Source of the DNA: Roseospirillum parvum
GTDB lineage: Bacteria > Pseudomonadota > Alphaproteobacteria > Rhodospirillales > Rhodospirillaceae
Reading direction: 5' to 3'
DNA length: 64,000 nt
Assembly: GCF_900100455.1 (NCBI RefSeq)
Contig: NZ_FNCV01000005.1
Span: 1 to 64,000, forward strand
The notes under the pieces are model-generated. The model saw nothing but the letters and a program-made list of their open reading frames with translations, searched no databases and was not told the origin of the DNA. Numbering within the stretch: the stretch's first letter is position 1; the number at the start of each line of letters is the position of its first letter. A program made the position numbers and the translations under genes. This document shows, in pieces, positions 51,626 to 61,045 of the stretch.

Positions 51626-52930
51626 ATGAGCAGCCTCAGCAGCGCGATGAGCATCGCCGTTTCGGCCCTGAAGAGTCAGGCCTCCTCGGTCTCGGCCATC
51701 TCCAACAACCTGGCCAACAGCGAGACCATTGGCTACAAGACCACCGATGCCAGCTTCTATTCCCTGGTTACCGGCACCAGCTCCAACTACAACTTCACCG
51801 GTGCCGGGGTGGTCGCCAATCCGCGCCAGAACATTGCCGCCCAGGGCGCCATTGTCGGCACCGAAAGCACCACCGATCTGGCGATTGATGGCAACGGCTT
51901 CTTTGTCGTCACCGACGACGCCGGCGGCGACGTCTTCTATTACACCCGGGCCGGCAACTTCTTCGCCGACGACGACGGCAACCTCGTCAACAGAAACGGC
52001 TACTATCTCCAGGGCTACCCGACCGACAACGAAGGCAACGTGACGACCAGCGCCGGCACCTCGTCGGCCGGGCTCGAAACGGTGAACATCGAGAGGGTGT
52101 CCGGGTCGGCCATCGCCACCACCGAGCTGTCGGTGTCGGCCAACCTGCCGGCCGACCTGGCGGTGGGCGGCACCGTCGAGGCCGACGTGGAGATCTACGA
52201 CAGCCTGGGCGTGGCCCACACGGTGACCATCACCTACGAAAAGACCGGCGCCAACACCTGGGACATGTACATCGCCGATCCGGTGCTCAGTTCCGATGGC
52301 GGCACGGTCAGCGGCACCGCCAGCAGCCCCACCTCGGCGTCGCCGGTCACCCTGACCTTCAGCGCCGACGATGGCAGCCTGCTCAGCACCTCGTCCGATC
52401 CCATCACCTTCGACATCACCGGCTGGAGCTCGGGCGCCGCCGACAGCTCGATCACCTACGATCCCGGCACCGTCGGCACCACCAGCGGCCTCAGCCAGTG
52501 GTCCTCCGGGGCCGACGACCCGGCCGACGCCGACATCGACCTGGGCACCATCAGGCAGAACGGGGTGCGCTACGGCTCGTTCTACAGCGCCACCATCGAC
52601 GAGGACGGCTACGTCTACGCCAATTTCAGCAACGGCGTCAGCTATCCCATCTACCAGATTCCGCTGGCCACCTTCTCCAACGCCAACGGGCTGGAGGCGG
52701 TGTCCGGCAACGCCTACTCGTCGACCGTCGATTCCGGCAATGCCACCTACGTCGCCGCCGGCAGCGGCGGCTCGGGGACCATCTTCTCGGGCTCGCTGGA
52801 ACGCTCGACCACCGACACCGCCGACCAGTTCAGCAAGCTGATCACCGCCCAGCAGGCCTATTCGGCCGCCTCGGAGATCATCAGCTCGTCGCAGGACATG
52901 TTCGACAGCCTGATCAGCGCCAAGCGGTGA
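51626..52930 (+). CDS. flgE: Flagellar hook protein FlgE
   Basis: A 434-residue hook protein. Conserved head SSAMSIAVSALKSQASSVSA with NNLANSETIGYKTTDASF, the FlgE D2 centre, and the C-terminal LERSTTDTADQFSKLITAQQ AYSAASEIISSSQDMFDSLI signature. Length is normal for alphaproteobacterial hooks. GGGGAG precedes the ATG. Confidence 0.96.
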   Translation: MSSLSSAMSIAVSALKSQASSVSAISNNLANSETIGYKTTDASFYSLVTGTSSNYNFTGAGVVANPRQNIAAQGAIVGTESTTDLAIDGNGFFVVTDDAGGDVFYYTRAGNFFADDDGNLVNRNGYYLQGYPTDNEGNVTTSAGTSSAGLETVNIERVSGSAIATTELSVSANLPADLAVGGTVEADVEIYDSLGVAHTVTITYEKTGANTWDMYIADPVLSSDGGTVSGTASSPTSASPVTLTFSADDGSLLSTSSDPITFDITGWSSGAADSSITYDPGTVGTTSGLSQWSSGADDPADADIDLGTIRQNGVRYGSFYSATIDEDGYVYANFSNGVSYPIYQIPLATFSNANGLEAVSGNAYSSTVDSGNATYVAAGSGGSGTIFSGSLERSTTDTADQFSKLITAQQAYSAASEIISSSQDMFDSLISAKR

Positions 52931-52935
52931 GCCCG

Positions 52936-53214
52936 ATGAGTCGTCCCCGACACCCCGGCAAGCCAAGCCACCCGGCCGAACTGGGCCGGCTGTGGCGGGC
53001 CCGTCGGCAGGCGGCGCGGCGGCTGGCCGAGGGCGACCGCGCCGCCCTGCTGGCCGCCGCCGTCGACCTGATCCAGGCCCGTGCCGCCGCCGCGCCGCTC
53101 CTGGCCCGCGTGGCCGCCCGCCTGGAGCGCCGGCGGTCCGGTCGCGGCGCCACCCGTGCCTATGCCCGGGCCGGCGGGCTGCCCGCCGCCGCCTTCAAGG
53201 GAGATCCAAGATGA
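52936..53214 (+). CDS. Small basic protein in the flagellar operon, unknown
   Basis: A 92-residue, Arg/Ala-rich, probably helical protein (ELGRLWRARRQAARRLAEGD, LLAAAVDLIQARAAAAPLLA). It starts 5 bp after the flgE stop and overlaps the next gene by ATGA, so it is a real operon member. No recognisable family. A hook-length or export accessory role is a guess from position only. Confidence 0.6.
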   Translation: MSRPRHPGKPSHPAELGRLWRARRQAARRLAEGDRAALLAAAVDLIQARAAAAPLLARVAARLERRRSGRGATRAYARAGGLPAAAFKGDPR

Positions 53215-53702
53215 GCTGCCATGCCCCCGCCCGACGGGCCGAGCGTGATGGCCCCGCCTCGCCGCGAGCCCTGATCGATGCCTTCAGCGCCACCTTGAGC
53301 GCCCTTCTGGCCCTGGGCGAGGAGGAGAACCGCCGGCTGTGCGACCCCGCCGGCCGGCTGCCCCTGGACCTGGTCCGGGCCAAGGAGGATCTGGCCACCC
53401 GCTACGCCACCCTGGCCGAGCACCTCCGGGCCGGCATGGCCGGCTTCGATCCGCCGTGCCGCCGCGCCCTGGCCGACCTGGAAAACGACATCCGGCGGCT
53501 GGTCGCCCTGGTCAAGGAGAACCAGCGCCTGGCCAACGAGCACAAGGCGGCCTCTGCGTTGCGGGTCAACATGATCATGCAGGCGCTGGCCGAGCAGGAA
53601 AAGGCCACCCAGGCGGGGCCGACGGTGTGCGCGCCGTCGCCGGCCGGCCCGACGGCGGGTCCACTGGGCGGCATGGCGGCCCCGTGGCCGGGCGCCGGCT
53701 GA
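53211..53702 (+). CDS. FlgN-like flagellar chaperone candidate
   Basis: A 163-residue helical protein directly before flgK and flgL: ALIDAFSATLSALLALGEEE NRRLCDPAGRLPLDLVRAKE is a long amphipathic helix, followed by RRLVALVKENQRLANEHKAA, the NQRL/N-type helix seen in FlgN. FlgN chaperones FlgK and FlgL, so order supports the call, although similarity is weak by eye. GGAG 7 bp before ATG 53211; the Pro/Gly tail is disordered. Confidence 0.7.
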   Translation: MSCHAPARRAERDGPASPRALIDAFSATLSALLALGEEENRRLCDPAGRLPLDLVRAKEDLATRYATLAEHLRAGMAGFDPPCRRALADLENDIRRLVALVKENQRLANEHKAASALRVNMIMQALAEQEKATQAGPTVCAPSPAGPTAGPLGGMAAPWPGAG

Positions 53703-53751
53703 GGATTGTCGGCCGAGGTCGTCGGAGTCACATCCGGTTCGGGAGGGGCGC

Positions 53752-55479
53752 ATGTCCATCAACGACATCATCAACAGCAGCACCTCCGGCCTGCTGGCCG
53801 TGCAGACCCGCATTGCCGTCACCTCGACCAACATCAGCAACGCCGACACCGAGGGCTACACGGCGAAAAGCGTCGATACCGCGGCGGCCATCGTCGGTGG
53901 ACAGGCGGTCGGCGTCTCGGTGGTCGGCATCGGCGCCCAGGTGGATCGCTACCTCTACCGCGAGGTGATCGAGGCAACCAGCGAGGCGGCCCATGACGCG
54001 GTCATGGCGGGCTTTCTGGAAAGCGCCGTCTCGCTGCTCGGCGACAGCTCCGACGGGGCCGACCTGGCCGACACCCTGAGCGAGCTCATGACCCGGCTCG
54101 ACGAGGCGGCGGCCTCCGACCAGGCGAGCACCCGCACCGCCGTTCTCAATGCCCTGGAAAGCTTCGCCGACACCCTGTCGGCCACCTCCGGCGAGGTGCA
54201 GGGGCTGCGCACCACCGCCGATGCGCGGATCGCCGAGACGGTGGACGACATCAACGCCCTGCTCAACGAGATCGATGGGCTGAACGCGCAGATCACCGGC
54301 CTTCGGGCCCACGGCCAGGCAACCGCCGACCTGGAGGATTCCCGACGCACCGCCCTGGCCGAGTTGGCCGAACTGGTCGACATCAACCACTTCACCAGCG
54401 ACACCGGCGAGGTGCAGATCTACAGCGCCGGCGGCAGTCCCCTGCTGACCGGCACCGTGCACGCCCTGGGTTACGAGGCCGCCGGCCGCCTGTCGGCCGA
54501 CAACCTCTACGACCCGGCCGGCGGCGGCAGCATTTCCGGCATCACCTCGGGCGGCGAGGATATCACCGACGAGCTGCCCGGTGGCCAACTGGGCGCCCTG
54601 ATCGAGCTGCGCGACAGCGTGCTGCCCGGCCTGCAGGATGAGTTGGACGATTTGGCGGTCGGTGTCATGGACAGCCTGAACGCCGCCGCCAACGCCGCCA
54701 CCGCCGTGCCGCCGCCGGCCAGCCTGACCAGCGATCACGGGATCGATGGCACGGCGGCCTTCAGCGGCACCGGCACGGTCACCCTGCTGGCCACCGATGC
54801 CGATGGCAACATCACCGACAGCACCACCATCGATCTGTCCACCATCACCACCCATGCCGATCTGGTCAGCGCCCTGGATGGCGCGGCCGGGGTGTCGGCC
54901 AGCCTGGACGCCGACGGCACCCTGACCCTGAGCGCCGACGACACCGATGGTGGCGTCATCCTGACCGGCGACGGCACGGTGGACGCCGACGGCCGTGGCC
55001 TGTCGCATCACCTGGGCCTCAACAACCTGCTCTCGGGCAGCGATGCCACCGACATCACGCTGAACGGCAATCTTGAAACCCAAGGTCTGCCGCAGGCGGT
55101 GATCGCCTCGACCACGGTTGGCGATGCCGCCTACATGGCCGGCGACACCAGCGGTCTGAAGGCGGCCTGGAGCGCCCTGGACGATACCATCCTGTTCGAC
55201 GCCGCCGGCGAATTGCCGGCCGGCCGGGCCAGCGCCCTGGCCCGCGTCGCCGATCTGGTCGACGGACTGGCCGACCGTGCCGCGCGCGCCGCCGACAGCG
55301 CCGAGAACAGCGCCGAGCTGGCAAGCAGCCTGGGCGCGGCCTTCGGCAACGCCCATGGCGTCAACGTTGATGAGGAAACCGCCAGGCTGGTCGCCCTGGA
55401 ACAGTCCTACGCCGCCACCAGCCAGGTGATCGCCACCGTGCAGGACATGTTCGACAGCCTGACCGCGATGATGAACTGA
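53752..55479 (+). CDS. flgK: Flagellar hook-associated protein FlgK
   Basis: A 575-residue junction protein between hook and filament. Head INDIINSSTSGLLAVQTRIA with TSTNISNADTEGYTAKSVDT is diagnostic, as is the tail GVNVDEETARLVALEQSYAA TSQVIATVQDMFDSL. The centre contains DADGTLTLSADDTDGGVILT-type beta repeats. Followed by flgL 11 bp later with GAGGAG between. Confidence 0.96.
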   Translation: MSINDIINSSTSGLLAVQTRIAVTSTNISNADTEGYTAKSVDTAAAIVGGQAVGVSVVGIGAQVDRYLYREVIEATSEAAHDAVMAGFLESAVSLLGDSSDGADLADTLSELMTRLDEAAASDQASTRTAVLNALESFADTLSATSGEVQGLRTTADARIAETVDDINALLNEIDGLNAQITGLRAHGQATADLEDSRRTALAELAELVDINHFTSDTGEVQIYSAGGSPLLTGTVHALGYEAAGRLSADNLYDPAGGGSISGITSGGEDITDELPGGQLGALIELRDSVLPGLQDELDDLAVGVMDSLNAAANAATAVPPPASLTSDHGIDGTAAFSGTGTVTLLATDADGNITDSTTIDLSTITTHADLVSALDGAAGVSASLDADGTLTLSADDTDGGVILTGDGTVDADGRGLSHHLGLNNLLSGSDATDITLNGNLETQGLPQAVIASTTVGDAAYMAGDTSGLKAAWSALDDTILFDAAGELPAGRASALARVADLVDGLADRAARAADSAENSAELASSLGAAFGNAHGVNVDEETARLVALEQSYAATSQVIATVQDMFDSLTAMMN

Positions 55480-55490
55480 GGAGCCCGACC

Positions 55491-56405
55491 ATGCGCGTCG
55501 CCACCCACACCATGAACAGCACCCTGCTGGCCCAGGCGCTGGAGGCCCAGGGGCGCTACAACCAGGCCCTGGTCGAGCAGGCCTCGGGGCTGAAGAGCGA
55601 AAGCCTGAGCGGTCTTGACGGGCAGGCCGGGCAGGTGGTCAGCCTGACCGCCGACCTCGCCGCCTCGGAGCATCTGGTCAGCCAGGCCGAGACGGCGGCC
55701 AGCCAGGTGGAAGCCGCCTATGCCGCCATCGATGGCATGCTCGACATCCTGAGCAGCACCAGCACCAGCGTCGCCGCCCAGATCTCCGGGTCCAGCGACG
55801 GCAGCGACACCAGCACCCTGCAGGACAAGGCCGCCGCCTGGCTGGCCGATCTTCAGACCCTGCTCAACACCAGCCAGGGAGACACCCATGTCTTCGCCGG
55901 CACCCTGGGCAGCCGTGCCCCGGTCGATGTGGACGCCGCCGGGTACGATCCGCTGGCCGACCCGACCCAGCCCGACACCGGCTACTATCAGGGCGGGGCC
56001 GAGCCGCGCAGCCTGATGCTGGGCGGCGAGCAGTCCCTGACCCATGGCGTGACCGCCGACGAGAAAGCCTTCGAGCAGGCCCTGCGGGCCCTGGCCATGC
56101 TCGCCGACGACGCCAATCAGCCGCTGACCACCGCCACCCTGGGCGAGGCCCAGGCATTGATCGATCAGGCGGTCAGCGGCATGGGGGCCTTGCAGGAGCG
56201 TCTGTCGGCCCAGTCGGACAGCCTGGAAACCCTGAGCGACGTGCAGACCGAATTCCAGCTTTACGCCGCCGCGCTGCTGGAGGACGTGACCAGCGTCGAC
56301 GTGGCGGAAAGCGCCGCCAAGGTGTCGGAGCGCGAACTGGTGTTGCAGGCCTCCTATGCCGCCTTGTCGTCGCTCAAGTCGCTGTCCCTGGTCGATTATC
56401 TGTAG
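55491..56405 (+). CDS. flgL: Flagellar hook-associated protein FlgL
   Basis: A 304-residue flagellin-like junction protein: head MNSTLLAQALEAQGRYNQAL with VEQASGLKSESLSGLDGQAG; tail ESAAKVSERELVLQASYAAL SSLKSLSLVDYL, the flagellin-type C-terminus. Sits in the flgK-flgL order usual for hook-associated genes and closes the flagellar operon. Confidence 0.93.
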   Translation: MRVATHTMNSTLLAQALEAQGRYNQALVEQASGLKSESLSGLDGQAGQVVSLTADLAASEHLVSQAETAASQVEAAYAAIDGMLDILSSTSTSVAAQISGSSDGSDTSTLQDKAAAWLADLQTLLNTSQGDTHVFAGTLGSRAPVDVDAAGYDPLADPTQPDTGYYQGGAEPRSLMLGGEQSLTHGVTADEKAFEQALRALAMLADDANQPLTTATLGEAQALIDQAVSGMGALQERLSAQSDSLETLSDVQTEFQLYAAALLEDVTSVDVAESAAKVSERELVLQASYAALSSLKSLSLVDYL

Positions 56406-56441
56406 ATCGCCCTGGCGGAAGCCGCGGCGGGTCTCCGAAAG

Positions 56442-56505
56442 GCTTGCCGGTCGCCCCTCGGCCGCGTCACAAAGCTTGCCGGCCGTCCCCCGGCCGCGTC
56501 ACAAA
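56442..56505. repeat. 32-bp direct repeat immediately before the PAS-LytTR gene
   Basis: Two head-to-tail 32-bp units (56442-56473 and 56474-56505) differing at three positions; both begin GCTTGCCGG and end GGCCGCGTCACAAA. The second unit ends 6 bp before the regulator ATG and includes its Shine-Dalgarno region. Possible autoregulatory site. Confidence 0.8.
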
Positions 56506-56511
56506 GGACTC

Positions 56512-57231
56512 ATGGAAGACTTCGCCTACCGACTGCAACGGCTCGAGGCGGGCGTCGTGCTGCTCGACGCCGAGGCCCGGGTGGCCGCCGTCAACCCGCC
56601 GGCCGAACGCCTGTTGGGGCACGACGCGGCGACCCTGATCGGACGGCCGATCAGCGAGCTGCACCCGCCGGCGGCGCGCGGCAAGCTCGACTGGCTGCTG
56701 AAGGCGGCGGGCGAGGAGGCGCAGACCGGGCTGATGGTCAGCCTGCCCGGTCAGGTCCTGGTGCTGAAGGCGACCCGGCTGGCCCCGGCCGGGGTCTGCC
56801 TGACCCTCTACCCGGTGGCGCCGCACGAGGCGGCGCGGGGGCCGATGGCGCCCCAGGAGACGGCGCCGCGCAACACCACCGCCGACAGTCCGCCGCCGCT
56901 GGTCAAGCTGCCGGTGTCGCGGGGCGGCGCGGTGGCCCTGATGGCGCTGGCCGACGTGGCCTACCTCCGGGCCGATGGGCATTACACGGCGGTGGCGGCG
57001 GTCGATGGGGCGGACGGCTTCTGCCCGCGCTCCCTGGCCGAGTTGGAAAGCCGGCTGGACAGGGCTGCCTTCCTGCGCGTCCACCGCAGCTACATGGTCA
57101 ACCTGGGGCACGCCACCGGGGTGAAGCGCCAGTCGGGGCGGCTGATGCTGGTCACCTCGGCCGCCCGCGCGCCCCTGGTCCCGGTCGGGCGGACCCGGGC
57201 CGATTTGGTGCGCAGGCTGTTCGCGGTGTAG
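56512..57231 (+). CDS. rcoM: RcoM-like CO-sensing PAS-LytTR transcription regulator
   Basis: A 239-residue single-component regulator. PAS domain (about 1-105): GVVLLDAEARVAAVNPPAER, then ELHPPAARGKLDWLL, in which His51 aligns with the proximal haem ligand His74 of Burkholderia RcoM, and TGLMVSLPGQVLVLKATRL, which holds Met75 one residue off the RcoM Met104 position. No Cys matches RcoM Cys94. LytTR DNA-binding domain (about 135-239): LADVAYLRADGHYTAVAAVD, LAELESRLDRAAFLRVHRSY and VPVGRTRADLVRRLFAV. RcoM proteins activate CO-response genes; cowN lies next, supporting the call. Confidence 0.82.
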   Translation: MEDFAYRLQRLEAGVVLLDAEARVAAVNPPAERLLGHDAATLIGRPISELHPPAARGKLDWLLKAAGEEAQTGLMVSLPGQVLVLKATRLAPAGVCLTLYPVAPHEAARGPMAPQETAPRNTTADSPPPLVKLPVSRGGAVALMALADVAYLRADGHYTAVAAVDGADGFCPRSLAELESRLDRAAFLRVHRSYMVNLGHATGVKRQSGRLMLVTSAARAPLVPVGRTRADLVRRLFAV

Positions 57232-57240
57232 GGGGGCGCG

Positions 57241-57289
57241 GGTCGTTCACGCGCCGTGGAGGTCGTTCATGCAGCCGGCCGGTGGCTGG
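57241..57289 (+). promoter_or_regulatory. Direct-repeat site upstream of cowN, likely RcoM/LytTR binding site
   Basis: GGTCGTTCA occurs at 57241-57249 and again at 57261-57269, exactly 20 bp apart, and a weaker GGTGGCTGG follows at 57281-57289 in the same 20-bp phase. LytTR proteins bind such same-face direct repeats of about 9 bp, and RcoM targets are described as repeated half-sites. It lies about 105-150 bp before cowN. Confidence 0.65.
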
Positions 57290-57393
57290 TTGGGTTGCGC
57301 TTGCACCGCGCGGCGGGCTGGGGCCTGCTGGCCGCCTTCCAGTTTGCGTCTGCCAACGCCCGCCTCCCAAAGTTTCCCCAAGGGTCCTCCAGA

Positions 57394-57684
57394 ATGAACG
57401 CCGCTCCCGACCGCTATGTCAGTTTCGAGGGCATCGACTGCGCCGGCAACAGCCGCGCCCTGATCGCCGCCATCCGCCGCCACATCGACCGGCCGGAGCG
57501 CAGCAACCCGCTGTGGGAGCGCTTCAAGGCCCGTCTGGCGGCGGCCGGCGACAGCCAGGCCAGCACCGGCGACGAGTTGTATCTGGTCTGCTCGCACGTC
57601 TACTACATCGAGGAGTTGTTCGACGCGTACGACGACGCCGAGGGCCTGGAACTGCTGCGCAAGCTGGAATACGAGTGCTGTTGA
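57394..57684 (+). CDS. cowN: N2-fixation sustaining protein CowN
   Basis: A 96-residue small acidic protein with the family pattern DRYVSFEGIDCAGNSRALIA AIRRHIDRP, NPLWERFKARLAAAG, YLVCSHVYYIEELFDAYDDA and the closing EYECC. CowN lets diazotrophs keep fixing nitrogen when carbon monoxide is present by protecting nitrogenase. Its presence implies that the genome has molybdenum nitrogenase, although no nif gene is in the window. Preceded by an RcoM-like regulator and direct repeats, so CO-induced. Confidence 0.92.
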   Translation: MNAAPDRYVSFEGIDCAGNSRALIAAIRRHIDRPERSNPLWERFKARLAAAGDSQASTGDELYLVCSHVYYIEELFDAYDDAEGLELLRKLEYECC

Positions 57685-57733
57685 CCCCTGTGCGACCACT
57701 TTCGGGTATCGGCCGGTAACCACCCCGGCGGTC

Positions 57734-57756
57734 GACACATTGGGTTACATTGTGTC
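57734..57756. promoter_or_regulatory. Inverted repeat upstream of macA
   Basis: GACACA (57734-57739) and TGTGTC (57751-57756) flank TTGGGTTACAT, forming a palindrome 106 bp before macA and 50 bp after cowN. It is compatible with a dimeric repressor site for the efflux operon. No adjacent regulator gene points to a protein. Confidence 0.45.
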
Positions 57757-57861
57757 TATGGCCGCTGAGCGCCCCCGTTCCCTATCTTGACGCCAGCATG
57801 ACCGCCGACCCCGGTTTCCCGGTCGCCGGGCGGGCAAGGCAAGGATGAAGGTGGGACCGAG

Positions 57862-59037
57862 ATGGCGTGGCGTCGGCTGGCTGTGGTGATCGTCGTGGGG
57901 AGTGGGCTGGCGCTGGGTGGCGCCTGGCTGGGGCGGGGGCTGTTCGCCCCCGAGCCGGTCGCCCCGCCGGCCAGCGCGGTGGCCGGGCTTGGCACCATCG
58001 AGGACACGGTGCTGGCCAACGGCACCCTGAAGGCGTCGCGGCTGGTCAGCGTCGGGGCTCAGGTCTCGGGCCAGATCGAGACCCTCGCGGTGGCCCTGGG
58101 CGATCAGGTCGAGGCCGGCCAGCTGATCGCCGGCATTGAATCCGAAAGCCAGGAAAACGCCCTGCGCGACGCCGAGGCCGAACTGGCCTACATCAAGGCC
58201 CAGCGCCAGTCCAAGGTGGCCACCCTGAAGCAGGCCCGTCTGGCCTTCGAGCGCCAGCAGCGCCTGCTGGCCCAGGATGCCACACCGCGCGAGGACTACG
58301 AGGCGGCCGAGGCCACCCTGGCCACCACCCAGGCCGACATCGCGGCGCTCGATGCCCAGATCGCCCAGGCGGTGATCGCCGTCGACCGGGCCCGCACCGA
58401 CCTGGGCTACACCCGCATCGTCGCCCCGATGGCCGGCACCGTGGTCGCCGTGGTGGTCGAGGCCGGGCAGACGGTCAACGCCAACCAGACCACCCCGACC
58501 ATCGTCAAGATCGCCCGCCTCGACCCGATGACCGTGGAAGCGGAAATCTCCGAGGCCGACGTGGTCCGCGTCCGCCCCGGTCTGGAAGCCTATTTCACCA
58601 TCCTGGGCGATCCGGACACCCGCTATCCGGCCACCCTCAGGGCCATCGAGCCGGCCCCGACGAGCATCGAGGGCGACGACGACGCGAGCACGGACGACAG
58701 CGCCATCTACTACAACGGGCTGCTCGACGTGGCCAACCCGGACCACCGCCTGCGCATCGACATGACGGCCCAGGTCTCCATCGTCCTGGCCCGGGCCGAG
58801 GCGGCGGTGCTGGTGCCCGCCTCGGCCCTGCTCCACGACGGCGGGCAGCCCCTGGTCAAGGTGCTGGGGGCGGACGGAAGCATCGCGGCGCGGTCGGTCG
58901 AGGTGGGCATCAACACCAACATCCGGGCCCAGATCACCGATGGGCTGAGCCCCGGCGAGCGGGTCGTCCTGTCGCCGGCCGAGGTGGCCGAGACCGACCG
59001 CCGGCGGCGCGGCCCGCCGAGCCCGCTCGGCTTCTGA
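57862..59037 (+). CDS. macA: MacA-type periplasmic efflux adaptor
   Basis: A 391-residue membrane fusion protein: N-terminal membrane helix ([20 protein letters not shown]), lipoyl-type halves ([44 protein letters not shown]), a long alpha-hairpin between them (about 95-175), and a beta-barrel ([20 protein letters not shown]). It bridges MacB in the inner membrane with an outer-membrane channel. Genes for both partners follow. Confidence 0.94.
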   Translation: MAWRRLAVVIVVGSGLALGGAWLGRGLFAPEPVAPPASAVAGLGTIEDTVLANGTLKASRLVSVGAQVSGQIETLAVALGDQVEAGQLIAGIESESQENALRDAEAELAYIKAQRQSKVATLKQARLAFERQQRLLAQDATPREDYEAAEATLATTQADIAALDAQIAQAVIAVDRARTDLGYTRIVAPMAGTVVAVVVEAGQTVNANQTTPTIVKIARLDPMTVEAEISEADVVRVRPGLEAYFTILGDPDTRYPATLRAIEPAPTSIEGDDDASTDDSAIYYNGLLDVANPDHRLRIDMTAQVSIVLARAEAAVLVPASALLHDGGQPLVKVLGADGSIAARSVEVGINTNIRAQITDGLSPGERVVLSPAEVAETDRRRRGPPSPLGF

Positions 59038-59047
59038 GGCGGCGGCC

Positions 59048-61045
59048 ATGACCCAACCCGCCCCCACCCGGCTTTCCCCCGGCCAGCCCCTGTTGCGCCT
59101 GGAAAAGGTCAGCCGCGCCTTCCCGGCCGGCGAGGGCACCCTGGTCGTGCTGAAGGAGGTCGACCTGACCATCGAGGCCGGCGAGATGGTGGCCATCATC
59201 GGCGCCTCGGGGTCCGGCAAGTCGACCCTGATGAACATCCTCGGCTGCCTGGACCGGCCCAGCGGCGGCACCTATCGGGTCAACGGCCGCGACACCCGCG
59301 ACCTGGGCCCCGACGATCTGGCCGCCCTGCGGCGCGACCATTTCGGCTTCATCTTCCAGCGCTACCACCTGCTGGGCACCCTGGACGCCGTCGGCAACGT
59401 GGAAATCCCGTCCATCTACGCCGGCTGGCCGCGCGCCGAGCGCGACCGGCGGGCCCGCGCCCTGCTCCAGCGGCTTGGCCTGGAGGGTCGGCTGGGCCAC
59501 CGGCCGGGGCAGCTTTCCGGCGGCCAGCAGCAGCGGGTCAGCGTTGCCCGGGCGCTGATGAACGGCGGCCGGGTGATCCTGGCCGACGAGCCGACCGGGG
59601 CCCTGGACAGCGCCAGCGGCCAGGACATGCTGGCCCTGCTCGAGGAGCTGAACGCCGAGGGGCACACCGTGGTCATCGTCACCCACGACCCCAAGGTGGC
59701 GGCCCACGCCGAACGGGTGATCGAGATCAGCGACGGGGCCATCCTCTCGGACACCCGCCGCCAGCCGGTCCGGACCGATGGTCCCGGGGCGTCGCGGCCG
59801 CCCGCCGAGCCGGCCGGGGCCGCCCCGCGGCGCGGCGCCCTGGCCGCCCTGGGCCGCCTGGGCGAGGCCCTGCGCATGGCCCGGCTGGCCATGTGGGCGC
59901 ACCGCCTGCGCACCTTCCTGACCATGCTGGGGATCATCATCGGCATCGCCTCGGTGGTTTCGGTGGTGGCGCTGGGCGAGGGCTCGCGGCAGCGCATCCT
60001 GGCCAATATCAGCGCTATCGGCACCAACACCATCGACGTCATGCCGGGCAAAAGCTTTGGCGACCGCCGGGCGGGGCGCATCGAGACCCTGGTGCCGGCC
60101 GACGCGGCGGCCATCGCCGAGCAGCCCTATGTGGACAGCGTCACGCCCCAGGTCAGCAGTTCGGGCACGCTGCGCTACCGCAACGTGGCCCTGGACGCCA
60201 CGGTGAATGGCGTCGGGCCGGCCTACTTCCGGGTCCAGGGCTACCGGTTGACCGCCGGCATGGCCTTCACCGAGGCCAGCGTGACGCGCCGCGCCCAGGA
60301 GGTGGTGATCGACCACAACACCCGCGACCAGATCTTCGGCCCCGACCGCGATCCGGTGGGCGAGGTCATCTTCCTGGGCAGCGTGCCGTGCCGGATCATC
60401 GGCGTCACCGCCGAGAAGACCAGCCTGTTCGGCGGCGGCACCAGCCTCAACGTGTGGATTCCCTACACCACCGCCATGAGCCGGATCATCGGCCAGTCCC
60501 ATCTCAACCGCGTCACCGTGCGGGTGCGCGACGACTACGCGACCGAGACCGCCGAGAACAACATCCGCGCCCTTCTGCTGGCCCGTCACGGGGGGATCGA
60601 CTTCCACCTGCGCAACACCGATACCATCCGTCAGACCATCCAGGGCACCACCGAGACGATGACCCTGCTCATCTCCTCCATCGCCCTCATATCGCTGGTG
60701 GTTGGCGGCATCGGGGTGATGAACATCATGCTGGTCTCGGTGACCGAGCGGACCCGCGAGATCGGGGTGCGCATGGCGGTCGGGGCGCGGCGCGGCGACA
60801 TCCAGCAACAGTTCCTGGTCGAGGCGGTGCTGGTCTGCCTGCTCGGCGGTGCCCTGGGGGTGCTGCTGGCGCTCGCCCTGGGCCAACTGGTGGAGCACCT
60901 GAATGGGCAGATTTCCATGATCTATTCGGCCCAGTCGATGCTGCTGGCCTTCGCCTGCTCGACCCTGATCGGCATCGTTTTCGGCTATCTGCCGGCCCGC
61001 AGCGCGGCCCGGCTCGACCCCGTGGAGGCCCTGGCCCGTGAGTAA
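59048..61045 (+). CDS. macB: MacB-type ABC exporter (fused ATPase-permease)
   Basis: A 665-residue protein. ATPase at the head: Walker [10 protein letters not shown], signature [15 protein letters not shown], Walker [14 protein letters not shown]-loop VTHDPKV. Then the MacB permease: first helix ([20 protein letters not shown]), a large periplasmic domain (about 320-530), and three C-terminal helices ending in [22 protein letters not shown]. Exports peptides, macrolides or lipids by mechanotransmission. Overlaps the next gene by 8 bp. Confidence 0.96.
   Translation: MTQPAPTRLSPGQPLLRLEKVSRAFPAGEGTLVVLKEVDLTIEAGEMVAIIGASGSGKSTLMNILGCLDRPSGGTYRVNGRDTRDLGPDDLAALRRDHFGFIFQRYHLLGTLDAVGNVEIPSIYAGWPRAERDRRARALLQRLGLEGRLGHRPGQLSGGQQQRVSVARALMNGGRVILADEPTGALDSASGQDMLALLEELNAEGHTVVIVTHDPKVAAHAERVIEISDGAILSDTRRQPVRTDGPGASRPPAEPAGAAPRRGALAALGRLGEALRMARLAMWAHRLRTFLTMLGIIIGIASVVSVVALGEGSRQRILANISAIGTNTIDVMPGKSFGDRRAGRIETLVPADAAAIAEQPYVDSVTPQVSSSGTLRYRNVALDATVNGVGPAYFRVQGYRLTAGMAFTEASVTRRAQEVVIDHNTRDQIFGPDRDPVGEVIFLGSVPCRIIGVTAEKTSLFGGGTSLNVWIPYTTAMSRIIGQSHLNRVTVRVRDDYATETAENNIRALLLARHGGIDFHLRNTDTIRQTIQGTTETMTLLISSIALISLVVGGIGVMNIMLVSVTERTREIGVRMAVGARRGDIQQQFLVEAVLVCLLGGALGVLLALALGQLVEHLNGQISMIYSAQSMLLAFACSTLIGIVFGYLPARSAARLDPVEALARE

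Noticed and set aside
52234-53214. Larger plus-strand frame starting inside flgE and continuing to 53214
   Set aside because: The upstream part is an alternative frame of flgE; only the segment from ATG 52936, after the flgE stop, is a plausible gene.
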